The notes beneath the pieces were generated by a model, which saw only the letters and a program-made list of their open reading frames with translations, searched no databases and had not been told where the DNA came from. Positions 34,031-43,463 of a stretch of DNA of 64,000 nucleotides are shown here, in pieces. Source of the DNA: Acidimicrobiaceae bacterium (GTDB lineage: Bacteria; Actinomycetota; Acidimicrobiia; Acidimicrobiales; Ilumatobacteraceae); NCBI GenBank assembly GCA_020637295.1, contig JACJWF010000015.1, positions 1 through 64,000 of the forward strand, written 5' to 3'. The translations under genes and the position numbers were made by a program. Position 1 is the first letter of the stretch. Every line of letters starts with the position of its first letter.

Positions 34031-35287
34031 TCAAGCCTGGGGGTCGGTGGGGCCCGAGTAGTCGGTGCGGCGGCCCTTGAAGGTGCCCCGGGAGCGGGAG
34101 AACATCCGCTTGGCGTCCACCTCGCTCCACGAGTGCTCCTCCATGGCGTCGGCGTCGCGGGTCAGCTCGTCGGCGACCGCCCGGCCGTCGGGCAGGCCGC
34201 TCGCCAGCACGGCGCCAGCACGCAGCAGGGCGCTCGCGCCCAACACGTCGCCACGGCGGAGGGCGTCGCCGGCATCCCTGCGGTTCCTCGCCACCTCCAG
34301 GCGCAGCACCTCCTCCTGCACGGCCCGGTCGACGGCCGCGTCGGGCGTGCCCGTGTCGCCGGCCGTCACCACCACCGGCACGGTCACCGTGTGCAAGGCC
34401 ACCTCGCCGGCCACGGCGGCCCAGCGCACCACGAGGTCCGCCACCTGGACGGGCCCCGGGTCGGCGGCCGGGCGGAGGTGGAAGCGGCCGACCAACTTGC
34501 GGCGCTCGCCCCCGTAGGCGTCACCCATCGCCACCTGGAACCCGCCCGGCACCTCCGTGACCGGGAACTCGTTCAGCACCGCCGCGGCTGCCACCCGCGC
34601 CGAGGGCCGCACCTCCACCGACACGTTCTGGGCCACCACCGACGCCAGCCCGCCGAACTCGTCGGCGAACACCCGGGTGGCCTGGTCGGGCCCATCGCAC
34701 CAGTAGTCGTTGCCCATGCCGGCGTCGGCCAGGGCGGCCAGCAGGTGCTCGTCGTAGCCGTCGGCGAACCCGATGCACGACGTGGTCACGCCCTGGGCCT
34801 GCGCGCCACGCACGAACGCCACCATCTCGTCCGGCTCGGTGATGCCGACGTTGGCGTGGCCGTCGGTGAGGAGGATGACGCGCCGCAACGCCTCAGGCCG
34901 ACGTCCGCCCGCCAGCAGCTCCAGCGCCTTCAACCACCCGCCGGACATGTTGGTGGACCCGCCGGACCGCAGCGCCAGCACCTCGTTGGCTGCCGTGTCC
35001 GGATCGTGGCGGCTCAGCGGTAGCACCAGCTGCACGTCCTCGTCGAACGCCACCACGCCCACGCGGTCGTCCGGCCCGGCCAGGCGCAACAGCTGGGCCG
35101 TGGCCGCCGTCACCGCCGCCAGCGGCGCCCCGGCCATCGAGCCGCTTCGGTCCAGCGCCACCACCACGTCCAGCGGGGGACGCTGCAGCGGGGTCGCCGG
35201 CGGGGCCGCCAGTTCGAGCAGCACGTGCACCACCTCGTCCACCAGCACGGTGACGAGGGTGCGGTCGAACTTGAGCGTGGGCTTCAC
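34031..35287 (-). CDS. vWA domain protein
   Basis: This protein has 418 residues from a GTG with AAGGAG at 6 nt. The vWA domain lies at about 38-210 with an intact MIDAS: DRSGSMAG, a threonine in GGSTNMSGG, and LTDGHANVG. A beta-sandwich segment follows (EVPGGFQVAMGDAYGG, VGRFHLRPA), then a helical C-terminus. No signal peptide or membrane helix is seen. Its neighbours are a sigma factor and an unknown gene, so it may sense or regulate that factor. It is divergent from the NERD-helicase gene across 150 bp containing a palindrome. Confidence 0.8.
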   Translation of the reverse strand: MKPTLKFDRTLVTVLVDEVVHVLLELAAPPATPLQRPPLDVVVALDRSGSMAGAPLAAVTAATAQLLRLAGPDDRVGVVAFDEDVQLVLPLSRHDPDTAANEVLALRSGGSTNMSGGWLKALELLAGGRRPEALRRVILLTDGHANVGITEPDEMVAFVRGAQAQGVTTSCIGFADGYDEHLLAALADAGMGNDYWCDGPDQATRVFADEFGGLASVVAQNVSVEVRPSARVAAAAVLNEFPVTEVPGGFQVAMGDAYGGERRKLVGRFHLRPAADPGPVQVADLVVRWAAVAGEVALHTVTVPVVVTAGDTGTPDAAVDRAVQEEVLRLEVARNRRDAGDALRRGDVLGASALLRAGAVLASGLPDGRAVADELTRDADAMEEHSWSEVDAKRMFSRSRGTFKGRRTDYSGPTDPQA

Positions 35288-35377
35288 GGCAACTCCTTGC
35301 GAAGGGGGACGCCGTGGGAACGCAGCGGCCGTGGCGTGGCGTGATGGATGGGGTCAGCGTTGGCAGCTTGGCGATTC

Positions 35378-35395
35378 TTGAAACGAACGTTTCAA
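35378..35395. promoter_or_regulatory. 18-bp inverted repeat, candidate operator
   Basis: TTGAAACG-AA-CGTTTCAA has two perfect 8-bp arms. It lies in the 150-bp divergent region, 42 bp before ATG 35438 and about 90 bp before the vWA start. The size and symmetry suit a dimeric repressor such as a TetR or LacI type. No such regulator is encoded beside it. Confidence 0.4.
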
Positions 35396-35437
35396 CGTCG
35401 GGACACCCGTCGGGAGCGAATCGGCCAAACTGTTCAG

Positions 35438-37039
35438 ATGGCACGGCTGCTCCCGGCGGACTTCGACGTCACCACGCTCCAGCCCTCAGAGCAGAGGATG
35501 TGCCAGAGGTTCCTCGCCGGGCTGGACGACACGTGGATCGTCGTGCCCCACATCCCGATTCTGGTGGACCACAAGGACCACGAGATCGACCTGCTGCTGG
35601 TCTGCCCCGCCCGCGGCGCCCTGGTGGTGGAGGTGAAGGGCGGGGTGATGCGGGTGGAGAAGGGCCGGTGGTTCTCCAACGACCACGCGCTACGCCTTTC
35701 CCCCGCCGAGCAGGCGATGAAGAACAAGCACGCGCTGCTGGCGCGGATGCGGTCGGCAGGGGTGGACATGCGCCGGCTGTTCGTCACCCACGCCGTTGCG
35801 TTTCCCGACGTCGGCGACGTGGCACCCGAGGGGTACGGGCCGGACACGCCGGCCGAGATCGTGTTCGCCAAGGCCCAGCTGGCCTTTCCGGAGGACGCCG
35901 TCGCCAAGGTGCTACGCACGCACGACCCGATCCCGCCCGAGCAGCTGGCCCGCTTCCTGCACGCCCTGCGGCCCGACATCGAGCTCGACGGCAGCGAGGG
36001 GCGCGTGCTCCAGTGGGCGCACAAGAAGCTGGACGACGAGACCCGCCTGCACATGACCAACCTGGCCGGGATGGACACCAACCGGCGGGTGCTGGTGCAG
36101 GGCGGCGCAGGCACCGGCAAGAGCGTGCTGGCGCTGGAATGGGCCCGTCGGGCGGTGGCCCGTGGCGAGCGGACCGCCGTGGTGTGCTTCAACAAGCCGA
36201 TGGCCGGCCTGCTGGCGCAACGGCTCGAGGGCACCGGCGCGACCGTGAGCACGTTCCACGACGTGGCCGTGCACCTACTGGAGCCGCACGGGTTCCGGGT
36301 GGGTGCCAACCCGACGGCGGAGTACTGGCGCGACACGATCCCCGACGCGCTCTCCTTCCACGCCGACCGCATCGGCGCGCCGTTCGACACGATCGTGGTG
36401 GACGAGGGGCAGGACTTCCACCCCCACTGGTTCGCTGCGCTGGAGCGCTGGCTGGACCCCGCCGGCGCCCGGCGGCTGCTGGTGGTGGCCGACGCCGGCC
36501 AGGCCATCTACGTGGACCCGTGGGAGCCGCCCGCCGACATGATGGGCCTGCCGATGGTGTTCAACCTGCGCAACTGCGCGGCCATCGCACGCGTGGTGCA
36601 GCGCCTCGGCGGGCCGGAGCCATTGCCGTCCGCGCCGTACGGCGATGCGGTGACGCACCTCGCTGCGGGCGGGCACCGGGAGGTGCGCAAGCGGGTGCGC
36701 GACGCGGTGAAGAGATGGACCGACGACTTCGGCGTGCCGCTCAGCCAGATCGCCGTGCTGACGACCCGACGTGACGCCCGCGACACCCTATTCGCCGACC
36801 AGCCGGAAGGCTGCCCGCTGGCGACCTGGGAGGACCGCTGCGAAGACGCCGTGCTGTGCGAGACCGTGCACCGGGTGAAGGGCCTTGAGCGGACCGCCGT
36901 GGTGCTGGTGGACATGACCGGCGAACCGAACCGGCAGCTGCTCTACATCGGCGCGAGTCGGGCGGTCGCATCCCTGCGCCTGGTCGGCCCGCCCGCGCTG
37001 GCCGAAGCCGTAGGAGTCCCCAGCGGCGCCGGCCGCTGA
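35438..37039 (+). CDS. NERD domain plus UvrD/SF1-like helicase
   Basis: This protein has 533 residues from ATG 35438. The NERD domain (about 1-120) is well formed: HEIDLLLVCPARGALVVEVKGG with the aspartate and ExK. The helicase part has Walker A VQGGAGTGKS, FNKPMAGLL, Walker B VVDEGQDF, LVVADAGQAIY, and the late motifs ETVHRVKGLERTAVV and YIGASRA. NERD is a PD-(D/E)XK-related nuclease fold. It is the second NERD-helicase of the window and shares only family-level similarity with the one at 17019-18839. It seems to be monocistronic. Confidence 0.85.
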   Translation: MARLLPADFDVTTLQPSEQRMCQRFLAGLDDTWIVVPHIPILVDHKDHEIDLLLVCPARGALVVEVKGGVMRVEKGRWFSNDHALRLSPAEQAMKNKHALLARMRSAGVDMRRLFVTHAVAFPDVGDVAPEGYGPDTPAEIVFAKAQLAFPEDAVAKVLRTHDPIPPEQLARFLHALRPDIELDGSEGRVLQWAHKKLDDETRLHMTNLAGMDTNRRVLVQGGAGTGKSVLALEWARRAVARGERTAVVCFNKPMAGLLAQRLEGTGATVSTFHDVAVHLLEPHGFRVGANPTAEYWRDTIPDALSFHADRIGAPFDTIVVDEGQDFHPHWFAALERWLDPAGARRLLVVADAGQAIYVDPWEPPADMMGLPMVFNLRNCAAIARVVQRLGGPEPLPSAPYGDAVTHLAAGGHREVRKRVRDAVKRWTDDFGVPLSQIAVLTTRRDARDTLFADQPEGCPLATWEDRCEDAVLCETVHRVKGLERTAVVLVDMTGEPNRQLLYIGASRAVASLRLVGPPALAEAVGVPSGAGR

Positions 37040-37124
37040 GATCGGGCGCGATCACACGAGCGTTCACTCATGTCGTTGCCAACTACATTCAACAGATGAC
37101 GGTCGAACCTGCCGCGGAGTCCCA

Positions 37125-38957
37125 ATGACGAAGCCAAAGATCCTGCTCTTTCTCCATGGTGTCGGCGATGGGGACCCCGAGAACAGATGGCAGAAGACGC
37201 TCGAATCCGCCCTGATGGGCCTCGGTTATCCGAGCCTGTCAGACGTCATCGTGGTCGCACCGAAGTACCCGAAGGGTCTGAATGGGGTTGACGACGAGGT
37301 TCCCCTTCCCAAGGTGATCGCGAAGGCACTACGAGGCGACGAGGCGAAGGCCCACCGCCGTGACTACGAACGCCGGCGCACGGCCATGGAGCGACTCCTG
37401 GGGCCCGACGACGAGGGCGAGGGCCTACCCGGCGCGAACGCTGCCATGCCGCTGGCACTGGACTTCAAGGCGTTCGCCCAAGCCGAGAAGTACCTCAACG
37501 AGCCGAAGATTCGCGCGTGGGTCCTCGACAGAGTACTGAAGCAGCTTCCTGACGCTGGCCGGGTGGTGATCGTCGGTCACAGCCTGGGGTCGGTAATCGC
37601 CGCCGATCTGATTCGGCGGCTGCATACAGATCTTGAGGTGACCGGAATGGTCACACTGGGGAGCCCACTGGCCCACAAGAAGTTCCATGTTGACGACCTT
37701 CGGACGAACCTCGCCGAGCCTCCTGCGAACCTTGCATGGTGGGTGAACTTCTGGAGCTCTGTGGATGCAGTCGCCGCCCGGCGCGGCGTCTCATCTGCAT
37801 TTCCTTGGGTCCTGGATCAGCGAATCAGCGCCCCTGTGAGGCAGGCGCTTAGTCCTCTCAAGGCCCACAGCGCACAGCAGTACCTCCAGAATCCCGCCGT
37901 CGCCCTAGCGATCGGCCGCGGGCTCTTCGGCTCGCGATCGACCGAGATCGTGCACATCCCACCGGCGCCAGACATCGCTCTCGACCCAGTGGAGTCCCTC
38001 GCTGTCCTCGCTCTTCGCTATGCGCATCTGACTGCAAGGCACCTCGAGGGCGACACACAGGCCCGCTACGACGATGCGCTCAGACAGGTACAGGCAGCGG
38101 CGGTCGACCAGATTGCGACGCGCAACCGTAAGGAGAGCAGGGCCCTACCCAGAGTGATCGCAGAACTCGCAGTCGACCTCTCCGACCCCTCGTCCCAGCC
38201 GTCAGAACCTCGCCTTCCAGGTCACTGGTCCACGGATGACGCTGTCTTGCCGCTGACGATCCTGGCATCCGGAAACGTGCTGCGGCCCTTCGAGATCGAT
38301 GTGTCTGACGCGAAGCGTCAGAAGGCATTGGAGCAACTCACTCTCGACATGCGACTCGGACGGAAGCTCGGCCGACACGTGTTCGAGGCCATCGAGCAAG
38401 CCAAGGATGAGTTGAAGGGGCCAACCAACTGGTTCAAGTGGACAGCGCTGGGCCTCGGAGCCGCTGCCCTCGTTGTTGTGACGAGCGGTCTCGCCTTGGC
38501 GGCCGCTCCGGGTGCGGCGGGCGCGGCAGCGACGACGAGCGCGCTTGCGGCATTCGGGCCAGGCGGGATGCTCGGGGGGCTCGTGACGGCTGGCACTCTG
38601 GTCGGCGCCGGCGGCGGAGGCATCGCTGCAGGACTGGCAGCCCCTGGAACAACGGCCGAATCGGTTGAGGCCGTCGTGGCGACGCAGCTGACGACCGTCA
38701 TCCTGCGGAGGATCCAGGGCCTCAGCCAGGACCCGACCACATGGCGCAACCTGAATCACGCGGAACGCGAGATGCGACGCGAGCTCGCTCGGCTGAGCCC
38801 GCTTTCTGATCGGTCCGCACCGGGCGTGAAGGCGCTGCAGAGGAAGCTGCAGGCGCTACGTCGTGCCATCGACTACATCGAGAGAAATGGCCTGCAGCCC
38901 AGTGACATCGATCGGGAGCTGCCCGAGACCACCTCGACGGCGCCCAGGACGACGTGA
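37125..38957 (+). CDS. Alpha/beta hydrolase with C-terminal hydrophobic membrane region
   Basis: This protein has 610 residues with GGAG 6 nt before the ATG. The N-terminal hydrolase domain has the oxyanion LLFLHGVGDG near residue 8 and the nucleophile elbow VIVGHSLGS near residue 150, followed by VTLGSPLA, so it is a lipase/esterase-like serine hydrolase. Helices follow to about residue 430. Then comes a long glycine/alanine-rich hydrophobic region (about 434-508; ALGLGAAALVVVTSG, GGMLGGLVTAGTL), which could form two or three membrane helices, and a charged helical tail. A hydrolase with a pore-like tail fits a membrane-damaging defence effector, but that is inference. No partner gene is adjacent. 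Confidence 0.7.
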   Translation: MTKPKILLFLHGVGDGDPENRWQKTLESALMGLGYPSLSDVIVVAPKYPKGLNGVDDEVPLPKVIAKALRGDEAKAHRRDYERRRTAMERLLGPDDEGEGLPGANAAMPLALDFKAFAQAEKYLNEPKIRAWVLDRVLKQLPDAGRVVIVGHSLGSVIAADLIRRLHTDLEVTGMVTLGSPLAHKKFHVDDLRTNLAEPPANLAWWVNFWSSVDAVAARRGVSSAFPWVLDQRISAPVRQALSPLKAHSAQQYLQNPAVALAIGRGLFGSRSTEIVHIPPAPDIALDPVESLAVLALRYAHLTARHLEGDTQARYDDALRQVQAAAVDQIATRNRKESRALPRVIAELAVDLSDPSSQPSEPRLPGHWSTDDAVLPLTILASGNVLRPFEIDVSDAKRQKALEQLTLDMRLGRKLGRHVFEAIEQAKDELKGPTNWFKWTALGLGAAALVVVTSGLALAAAPGAAGAAATTSALAAFGPGGMLGGLVTAGTLVGAGGGGIAAGLAAPGTTAESVEAVVATQLTTVILRRIQGLSQDPTTWRNLNHAEREMRRELARLSPLSDRSAPGVKALQRKLQALRRAIDYIERNGLQPSDIDRELPETTSTAPRTT

Positions 38958-39092
38958 CCGCCTCGACCTCCTGACCACGGGAGCGCTCCGCGATCGCTTC
39001 GGCGGTGGCAGCGATCACACCGCAGACCGCTCGGCGCGTTCGCATCGTGTCCGGGGGCGGAACCACCGCACCCACGATCGAGAGGATGCGCC

Positions 39093-39989
39093 ATGACCGA
39101 CGAGTCGTCTGCGTTCCCGCCGCCCCCGCCGCCGCCGCCCCCTGCCGGAACCCATGCGTCCGCGGCGCCGTCGAACCCCGCGCTGCCCTGGTACCGGCGG
39201 CGCTGGTGGAAGTTCCCCGCGTGGGCGTGGCTGACGGCTGCGGTCGTGCTGATCGCCGCCGGCGCTGCGGGCGGGGCCAAGAAGGACAAGGAGGACGCGT
39301 CCGCGGACACCACCGTGGAGAGCGTCGCCGAGGTCGTGGCAACGGACGCACCGCCCACTGCGACCGACGCGCCGACGACCGTGGCAGCGACCACGACCAC
39401 GGTCGCACCGACCACCACTCGGGCCACCACCACGACGAGGGCGACCACCACCACCTCCACCCTGCCGCCGACCACCGCACCGCCGCAGCCGATCGTCTTC
39501 AGCGGGCGGGGCGACGACGTGGTGGAGTTGCCCGACACCGACCTGATGGTGGCCACGATCACCCACAGCGGCCGCTCCAACTTCGTGATCTGGGCGCTGG
39601 GCTTCGACCTGCAGGAGACCGACCTGCTGGTCAACGTGATCGGCCGCTACAACGGGCGGGTGCCGGTGAACATGAACGCCGACACGATGTCGTTGCAGGT
39701 GGAGGCCGACGGCGACTGGTCCATCTCCCTGATGCCGATCACCCACGACGTCCGCTTCGTCGGTTCGGCCATCACCGGCACCGGCGACGACGTGCTGTTC
39801 CTGAACGACACCGGCGTGTACGCCATCACCCACACCGGCAGTTCCAACTTCGTGGTCTGGGTGTACGGGGCGGACTCCACCGACCTCGCCGTCAACGAAA
39901 TCGGCACCTACTCTGGCAACGTCCCCCTGCGAGGCCCCGCCTTCGTGGTGATCAACGCCGACGGCCCCTGGTCCATCACCAAGAACTGA
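39093..39989 (+). CDS. Membrane-anchored surface protein with duplicated beta domain
   Basis: This protein has 298 residues. A polyproline run near the N-terminus precedes a membrane helix at about 41-61 (WAWLTAAVVLIAAGAAGG). A threonine-rich stalk of about 50 residues follows, then two copies of one beta-rich unit. The copies share ITHSGRSNFVIWALG / ITHTGSSNFVVWVYG and VNVIGRYNGRVPV / VNEIGTYSGNVPL. The outer part is therefore an internal tandem duplication. The function is unknown; actinobacterial proteins with this layout are exposed on the cell surface. It is not clearly part of the neighbouring defence operons. Confidence 0.75.
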   Translation: MTDESSAFPPPPPPPPPAGTHASAAPSNPALPWYRRRWWKFPAWAWLTAAVVLIAAGAAGGAKKDKEDASADTTVESVAEVVATDAPPTATDAPTTVAATTTTVAPTTTRATTTTRATTTTSTLPPTTAPPQPIVFSGRGDDVVELPDTDLMVATITHSGRSNFVIWALGFDLQETDLLVNVIGRYNGRVPVNMNADTMSLQVEADGDWSISLMPITHDVRFVGSAITGTGDDVLFLNDTGVYAITHTGSSNFVVWVYGADSTDLAVNEIGTYSGNVPLRGPAFVVINADGPWSITKN

Positions 39990-40103
39990 GAGGGCAGACT
40001 TCGGTGATGGCGCGAAGCGGGCGGTGGCCCGCCGAACGGTCGGACAGACCTCGAGCAGGAAGTTCCATCGGTCGAGCAGAAAGTGCTGTGCGAAGATGGA
40101 TGC

Positions 40104-41693
40104 GTGCCGGGACATCTCTTCGTGATTCGTGGCGACCTGACCAAACTGGCCTGCGACGACGTGCTCATCCCGACGGACGAGGGATTCGTCATCGAGGCAC
40201 CATGGCGGGAGATGGCCCCAACCCTCGGCCCCGGAACCACGTGGGGCGACAACAGCGTGATCCCCCATCCTCGTCCGCCGGGAGACGGTCCGCGGGTCTG
40301 GCTGGGAAGAGTTGGGGCCGACGAACGCACACCCACCGAGCATTTCTCGTCTGTCATCGCAGCATTCGCCGAGCGGGCGAGGAGTGACCTCGCTCCCGGG
40401 GACGGGCGGGCGAAGCAGCGTCTTGCGGTCAACCTGGTCGGCTCCGGCAAAGGTGGCGCCATCAGCCGGAAGGGTGCACTGATCAAGACGATTCTGCACG
40501 CGCTCAACGCTGCTGCCGACACCCACGACGTCGATGTCGTTCTCGTGACCTGGTCGGCAAAGGCATACGCCGCGGTGCAACACATCCGGCGCGTCGAGTG
40601 TCACCCGTCCTTTCCCGAAGGTGTCGACCCCGAGGGCAGGCTGATGGAGAGGGCAGAACGGCTTGCGGACTACGCCCGCAGTGGCAATCTCGTGTTGTTT
40701 CTCGGCGCTGGCGTCAGTGCAGGAGCGGGTCTACCGACGTGGAGGGATCTCCTCACCACGACAGCAGAACGGCTCGGCCTCACCGGCGAGCAGTGCCGAC
40801 AGCTCGATCGTCGCGACCCCCGCGACGCTGCAGCCATTCTCGCCGCCCAGCCCAATGGTGATCGGTTCCGCAGCACCGTCTGTGACGTCATCGGTTCCGC
40901 TCAGCGATACTCCCTCGTGCACGGGTTGCTCGCCTCGCTTCCGACCTGCGAAGCCGTCACCACCAATTACGACACCTTGTTCGAGGTGGCGGCGGTGACC
41001 GACGGTCGTCAGCTCGCCGTCCTCCCTGACCACCCGAGCGGAGCGAAGGGTCGATGGCTCCTGAAGCTGCACGGGTCGATCGACGATCCGGGCCGGATCG
41101 TCATCACCCGATCCGACTACCTCAACATGCCACGCCAGTACGGCGCGTTGATGGGCCTCGTCCAGGCGATGCTCATGATGCGTCACATGCTCTTCGTCGG
41201 CTACTCGCTCTCCGATGAGGACTTCCACGAGCTGCTGTACGAGGTGCGACTGGCGCGCCATGAGAAGCAGGGCGGCACCTCGGGCGCGCCATTCGGGACC
41301 GTGCTGCCGCTCTTCAGGGATCCACTCGCCGCCGACCTCTGGAGGGACGAGCTGGACGTCGTTCCCATGAGCGTCAAGGACCGGCCCACTCCACAGGATC
41401 GAGTTGTCACGACCGAGGCGGCGAGAATCCTGGAGATCTTCCTCGACGTCATGACGCTGCACGCCACCACCAGCCGCGAGTTCCTTCTGGACGACACGTT
41501 CGCAGGGCTCCTCGACGAGGAGGAGCGCGCAGTCCGCACCGATCTGCTCCAGCTCGCACGCTCTCCCCATCTCGAAACGGCGGCGGGCGAACCCATCCGT
41601 CGGTTCCTGAAGGACCTTGGGCTTGAACAGCAACCCGGCAGACGTGGCTCCACGGTGGAAGGTGGATCGGCGAGCATGAGGAGGGAGCACTGA
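40104..41693 (+). CDS. SIR2-family NAD-hydrolase-like defence protein with macro-like N-terminal domain
   Basis: GTG 40104 with GAAG before it is preferred; GTG 40083 would add 7 residues. The first 160 residues resemble a macro-like domain (FVIRGDLTKLACDDVLIP, then VNLVGSGKGGAISRKGA). The SIR2 domain follows: VLFLGAGVSAGAGLPTW (NAD site), TTNYDTLFE, LLKLHGSIDD (catalytic His) and FVGYSLSDEDFHELL. Bacterial SIR2 effectors of this type deplete NAD on phage infection. Total length is 529 residues, and the residues needed for NAD hydrolysis appear intact. The stop and next start overlap (TGATG). Confidence 0.85.
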   Translation: MPGHLFVIRGDLTKLACDDVLIPTDEGFVIEAPWREMAPTLGPGTTWGDNSVIPHPRPPGDGPRVWLGRVGADERTPTEHFSSVIAAFAERARSDLAPGDGRAKQRLAVNLVGSGKGGAISRKGALIKTILHALNAAADTHDVDVVLVTWSAKAYAAVQHIRRVECHPSFPEGVDPEGRLMERAERLADYARSGNLVLFLGAGVSAGAGLPTWRDLLTTTAERLGLTGEQCRQLDRRDPRDAAAILAAQPNGDRFRSTVCDVIGSAQRYSLVHGLLASLPTCEAVTTNYDTLFEVAAVTDGRQLAVLPDHPSGAKGRWLLKLHGSIDDPGRIVITRSDYLNMPRQYGALMGLVQAMLMMRHMLFVGYSLSDEDFHELLYEVRLARHEKQGGTSGAPFGTVLPLFRDPLAADLWRDELDVVPMSVKDRPTPQDRVVTTEAARILEIFLDVMTLHATTSREFLLDDTFAGLLDEEERAVRTDLLQLARSPHLETAAGEPIRRFLKDLGLEQQPGRRGSTVEGGSASMRREH

Positions 41694-42463
41694 TGGCCCG
41701 CCTGCACCTCGACGCTCAACTCCATGCGCTTGGCGAGTCGGTCCAAGTCCCGTACCCGCTGGCGCGGGCCGCGGCTTGGTGGGTCGCCGCTGAGCTCATT
41801 CGACGGCATCCCAAGCGGCTCACGGTCGTGGAGACGCACCCTGGCGGCGGCCAGTACGACTGTGTGTCGGTGTACCGCACCGACACAGCCCCGTCGACGG
41901 GGCTGGTGGTGTTCCTCAACGTGGCGGGCCACCTCACTCACGAGCATTGGTTCGGCAGCACGGACTCCTCCGGCGAAGACGACAGGTTCAATTGGTTCGA
42001 GGTGATCGCCACGCCCAACCGGCGGCGCTACGTGGTCGAGCAACTCGAACGTGTCGAGGGCCTGACCAGCCCGACATCCACCCCACGCACAGTTCGCGGT
42101 TCGATCGGGCCGCTGCTGCTCAGTCACCTCGCGACCACCATGTCGATCCGACGCGACGGATGGGACATCCGCAACGCGTTCCACGACAGCGCCGGCGACT
42201 GGAGTGGGGTCTTGGAATGGTCACGATCCGTCCCAGGCATTGCGTTCGAGGCAATGCCGGACGACTTCGCCAACGAGCCGGCGTACCGGTACTGGGGCGT
42301 GCTCGATCCGGACGGGCAGGCCGCCGCAATCGTCGATGTCCGTCGAGGGCTTGCCTGGCGGCACGACGGCGACGGCATCGCGATTGACCTGCTGGGGCTG
42401 TACTCAGCGCAGCAGCGCCGACTCGACCGAGTCGCGCAGGTGGTGCTGCCGGAGATCAATTAG
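41693..42463 (+). CDS. Unknown protein coupled to the SIR2 gene
   Basis: This protein has 256 residues. The ATG shares a base with the SIR2 stop, and a strong GAGGAGGGAG site precedes it. No family recognised. The N-terminal half contains RLTVVETHPGGGQYDCVSVY and a FNWFEVIATPNRRRYVVEQLE segment, and the C-terminal part has YRYWGVLDPDGQAAAIVDV. It is mixed alpha/beta without membrane helices. Tight coupling suggests it works with the SIR2 protein, for example as sensor or adaptor. Confidence 0.75.
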   Translation: MARLHLDAQLHALGESVQVPYPLARAAAWWVAAELIRRHPKRLTVVETHPGGGQYDCVSVYRTDTAPSTGLVVFLNVAGHLTHEHWFGSTDSSGEDDRFNWFEVIATPNRRRYVVEQLERVEGLTSPTSTPRTVRGSIGPLLLSHLATTMSIRRDGWDIRNAFHDSAGDWSGVLEWSRSVPGIAFEAMPDDFANEPAYRYWGVLDPDGQAAAIVDVRRGLAWRHDGDGIAIDLLGLYSAQQRRLDRVAQVVLPEIN

Positions 42464-42472
42464 AGAGGGCCG

Positions 42473-43435
42473 ATGGATCGACAGTGCAGCGGTTACGACG
42501 TCATCGGTGACGTCCATGGCCACCTCGACGCGCTCACCCGCCTACTCCGTGAGCTCGGCTACCGGGAGCGCCACGGTGCATATTCGCATCCAGATCGAAT
42601 TGCAGTGTTCGTCGGGGACCTGATCGACCGCGGGTCGCAGCAGGTCGGGGTGGTCGACCACGTCCGCCGCATGGTGGAAGCCGGGTACGCCGACGTCGTC
42701 ATGGGCAACCACGAGTTCAACGCCATCGCCTACGCGACACCACATCCGGACCGGCCCGGCGATCACCTCCGCCGCCACACACCGAAGAACACGGGACAAC
42801 ACGCTGCCTTCCTCGACGACGTCGGGTACGACTCGGCCACACACCAGCGGGTCATCGACTGGTTCCGCACCCTTCCGCTCTGGCTGGAACTCGAGGTCAG
42901 TGGGCAGCGGTTGCGAGTGATCCACGCCTGCTGGCACCAAGAGTCGATCGCGCACCTCGAACCCCTGCTCGGCCCGAACCGAACTCTCAGCACGCCCGTC
43001 CTCATCGACGGTTGCACGAAGGGCACCGCCGACCATGACGCGATCGAGACGATCCTGAAAGGTCCCGAGGTCTCGATGGGCGGGCTCGAATACCTCGACA
43101 AGGACGGACACCCTCGCCAGAACGCCCGCCTCGCCTGGTGGCAGGGTGACGCTCGTTCTCTCCGCGATGTCGCCCTCGTACCGGATGGCACGCGCTCCAC
43201 CGACGGCACGCCCTTCCCGCCGCTCCCCGACACGGCCGTCGACATGAGCAAGCTCGTCTACACCGACGAGGTTCCGGTCCTGTTCGGGCACTACTGGCAC
43301 ACCGGCGCTCCGGCAACCCTCACACCCACCACAGCATGCGTCGACTACAGCATCGCCAAGCATGGCCAGCTCGTGGCCTACCGCTGGAGCGGCGAGGCAA
43401 CGCTGCAGAACGATCACTTCGTGGCGACCAAGTAG
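42473..43435 (+). CDS. Calcineurin-like metallophosphatase (PrpA-like)
   Basis: This protein has 320 residues. The metallophosphoesterase motifs are in order: YDVIGDVHGHLD (residue 8 on), VFVGDLIDRG, VMGNHEFNA, a histidine in RVIHACWH, and the final VLFGHYWHTG. These provide the two-metal site. The family includes protein phosphatases and diadenosine polyphosphate hydrolases; the length and insertion pattern resemble PrpA/ApaH-like proteins. It starts 9 bp after the unknown gene, so it is probably the third gene of the SIR2 operon, where it could act on a phosphorylated or nucleotide signal. Confidence 0.85.
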   Translation: MDRQCSGYDVIGDVHGHLDALTRLLRELGYRERHGAYSHPDRIAVFVGDLIDRGSQQVGVVDHVRRMVEAGYADVVMGNHEFNAIAYATPHPDRPGDHLRRHTPKNTGQHAAFLDDVGYDSATHQRVIDWFRTLPLWLELEVSGQRLRVIHACWHQESIAHLEPLLGPNRTLSTPVLIDGCTKGTADHDAIETILKGPEVSMGGLEYLDKDGHPRQNARLAWWQGDARSLRDVALVPDGTRSTDGTPFPPLPDTAVDMSKLVYTDEVPVLFGHYWHTGAPATLTPTTACVDYSIAKHGQLVAYRWSGEATLQNDHFVATK

Positions 43436-43463
43436 CTCTGCCCGCTCCTCTACGCTTCGTCGG

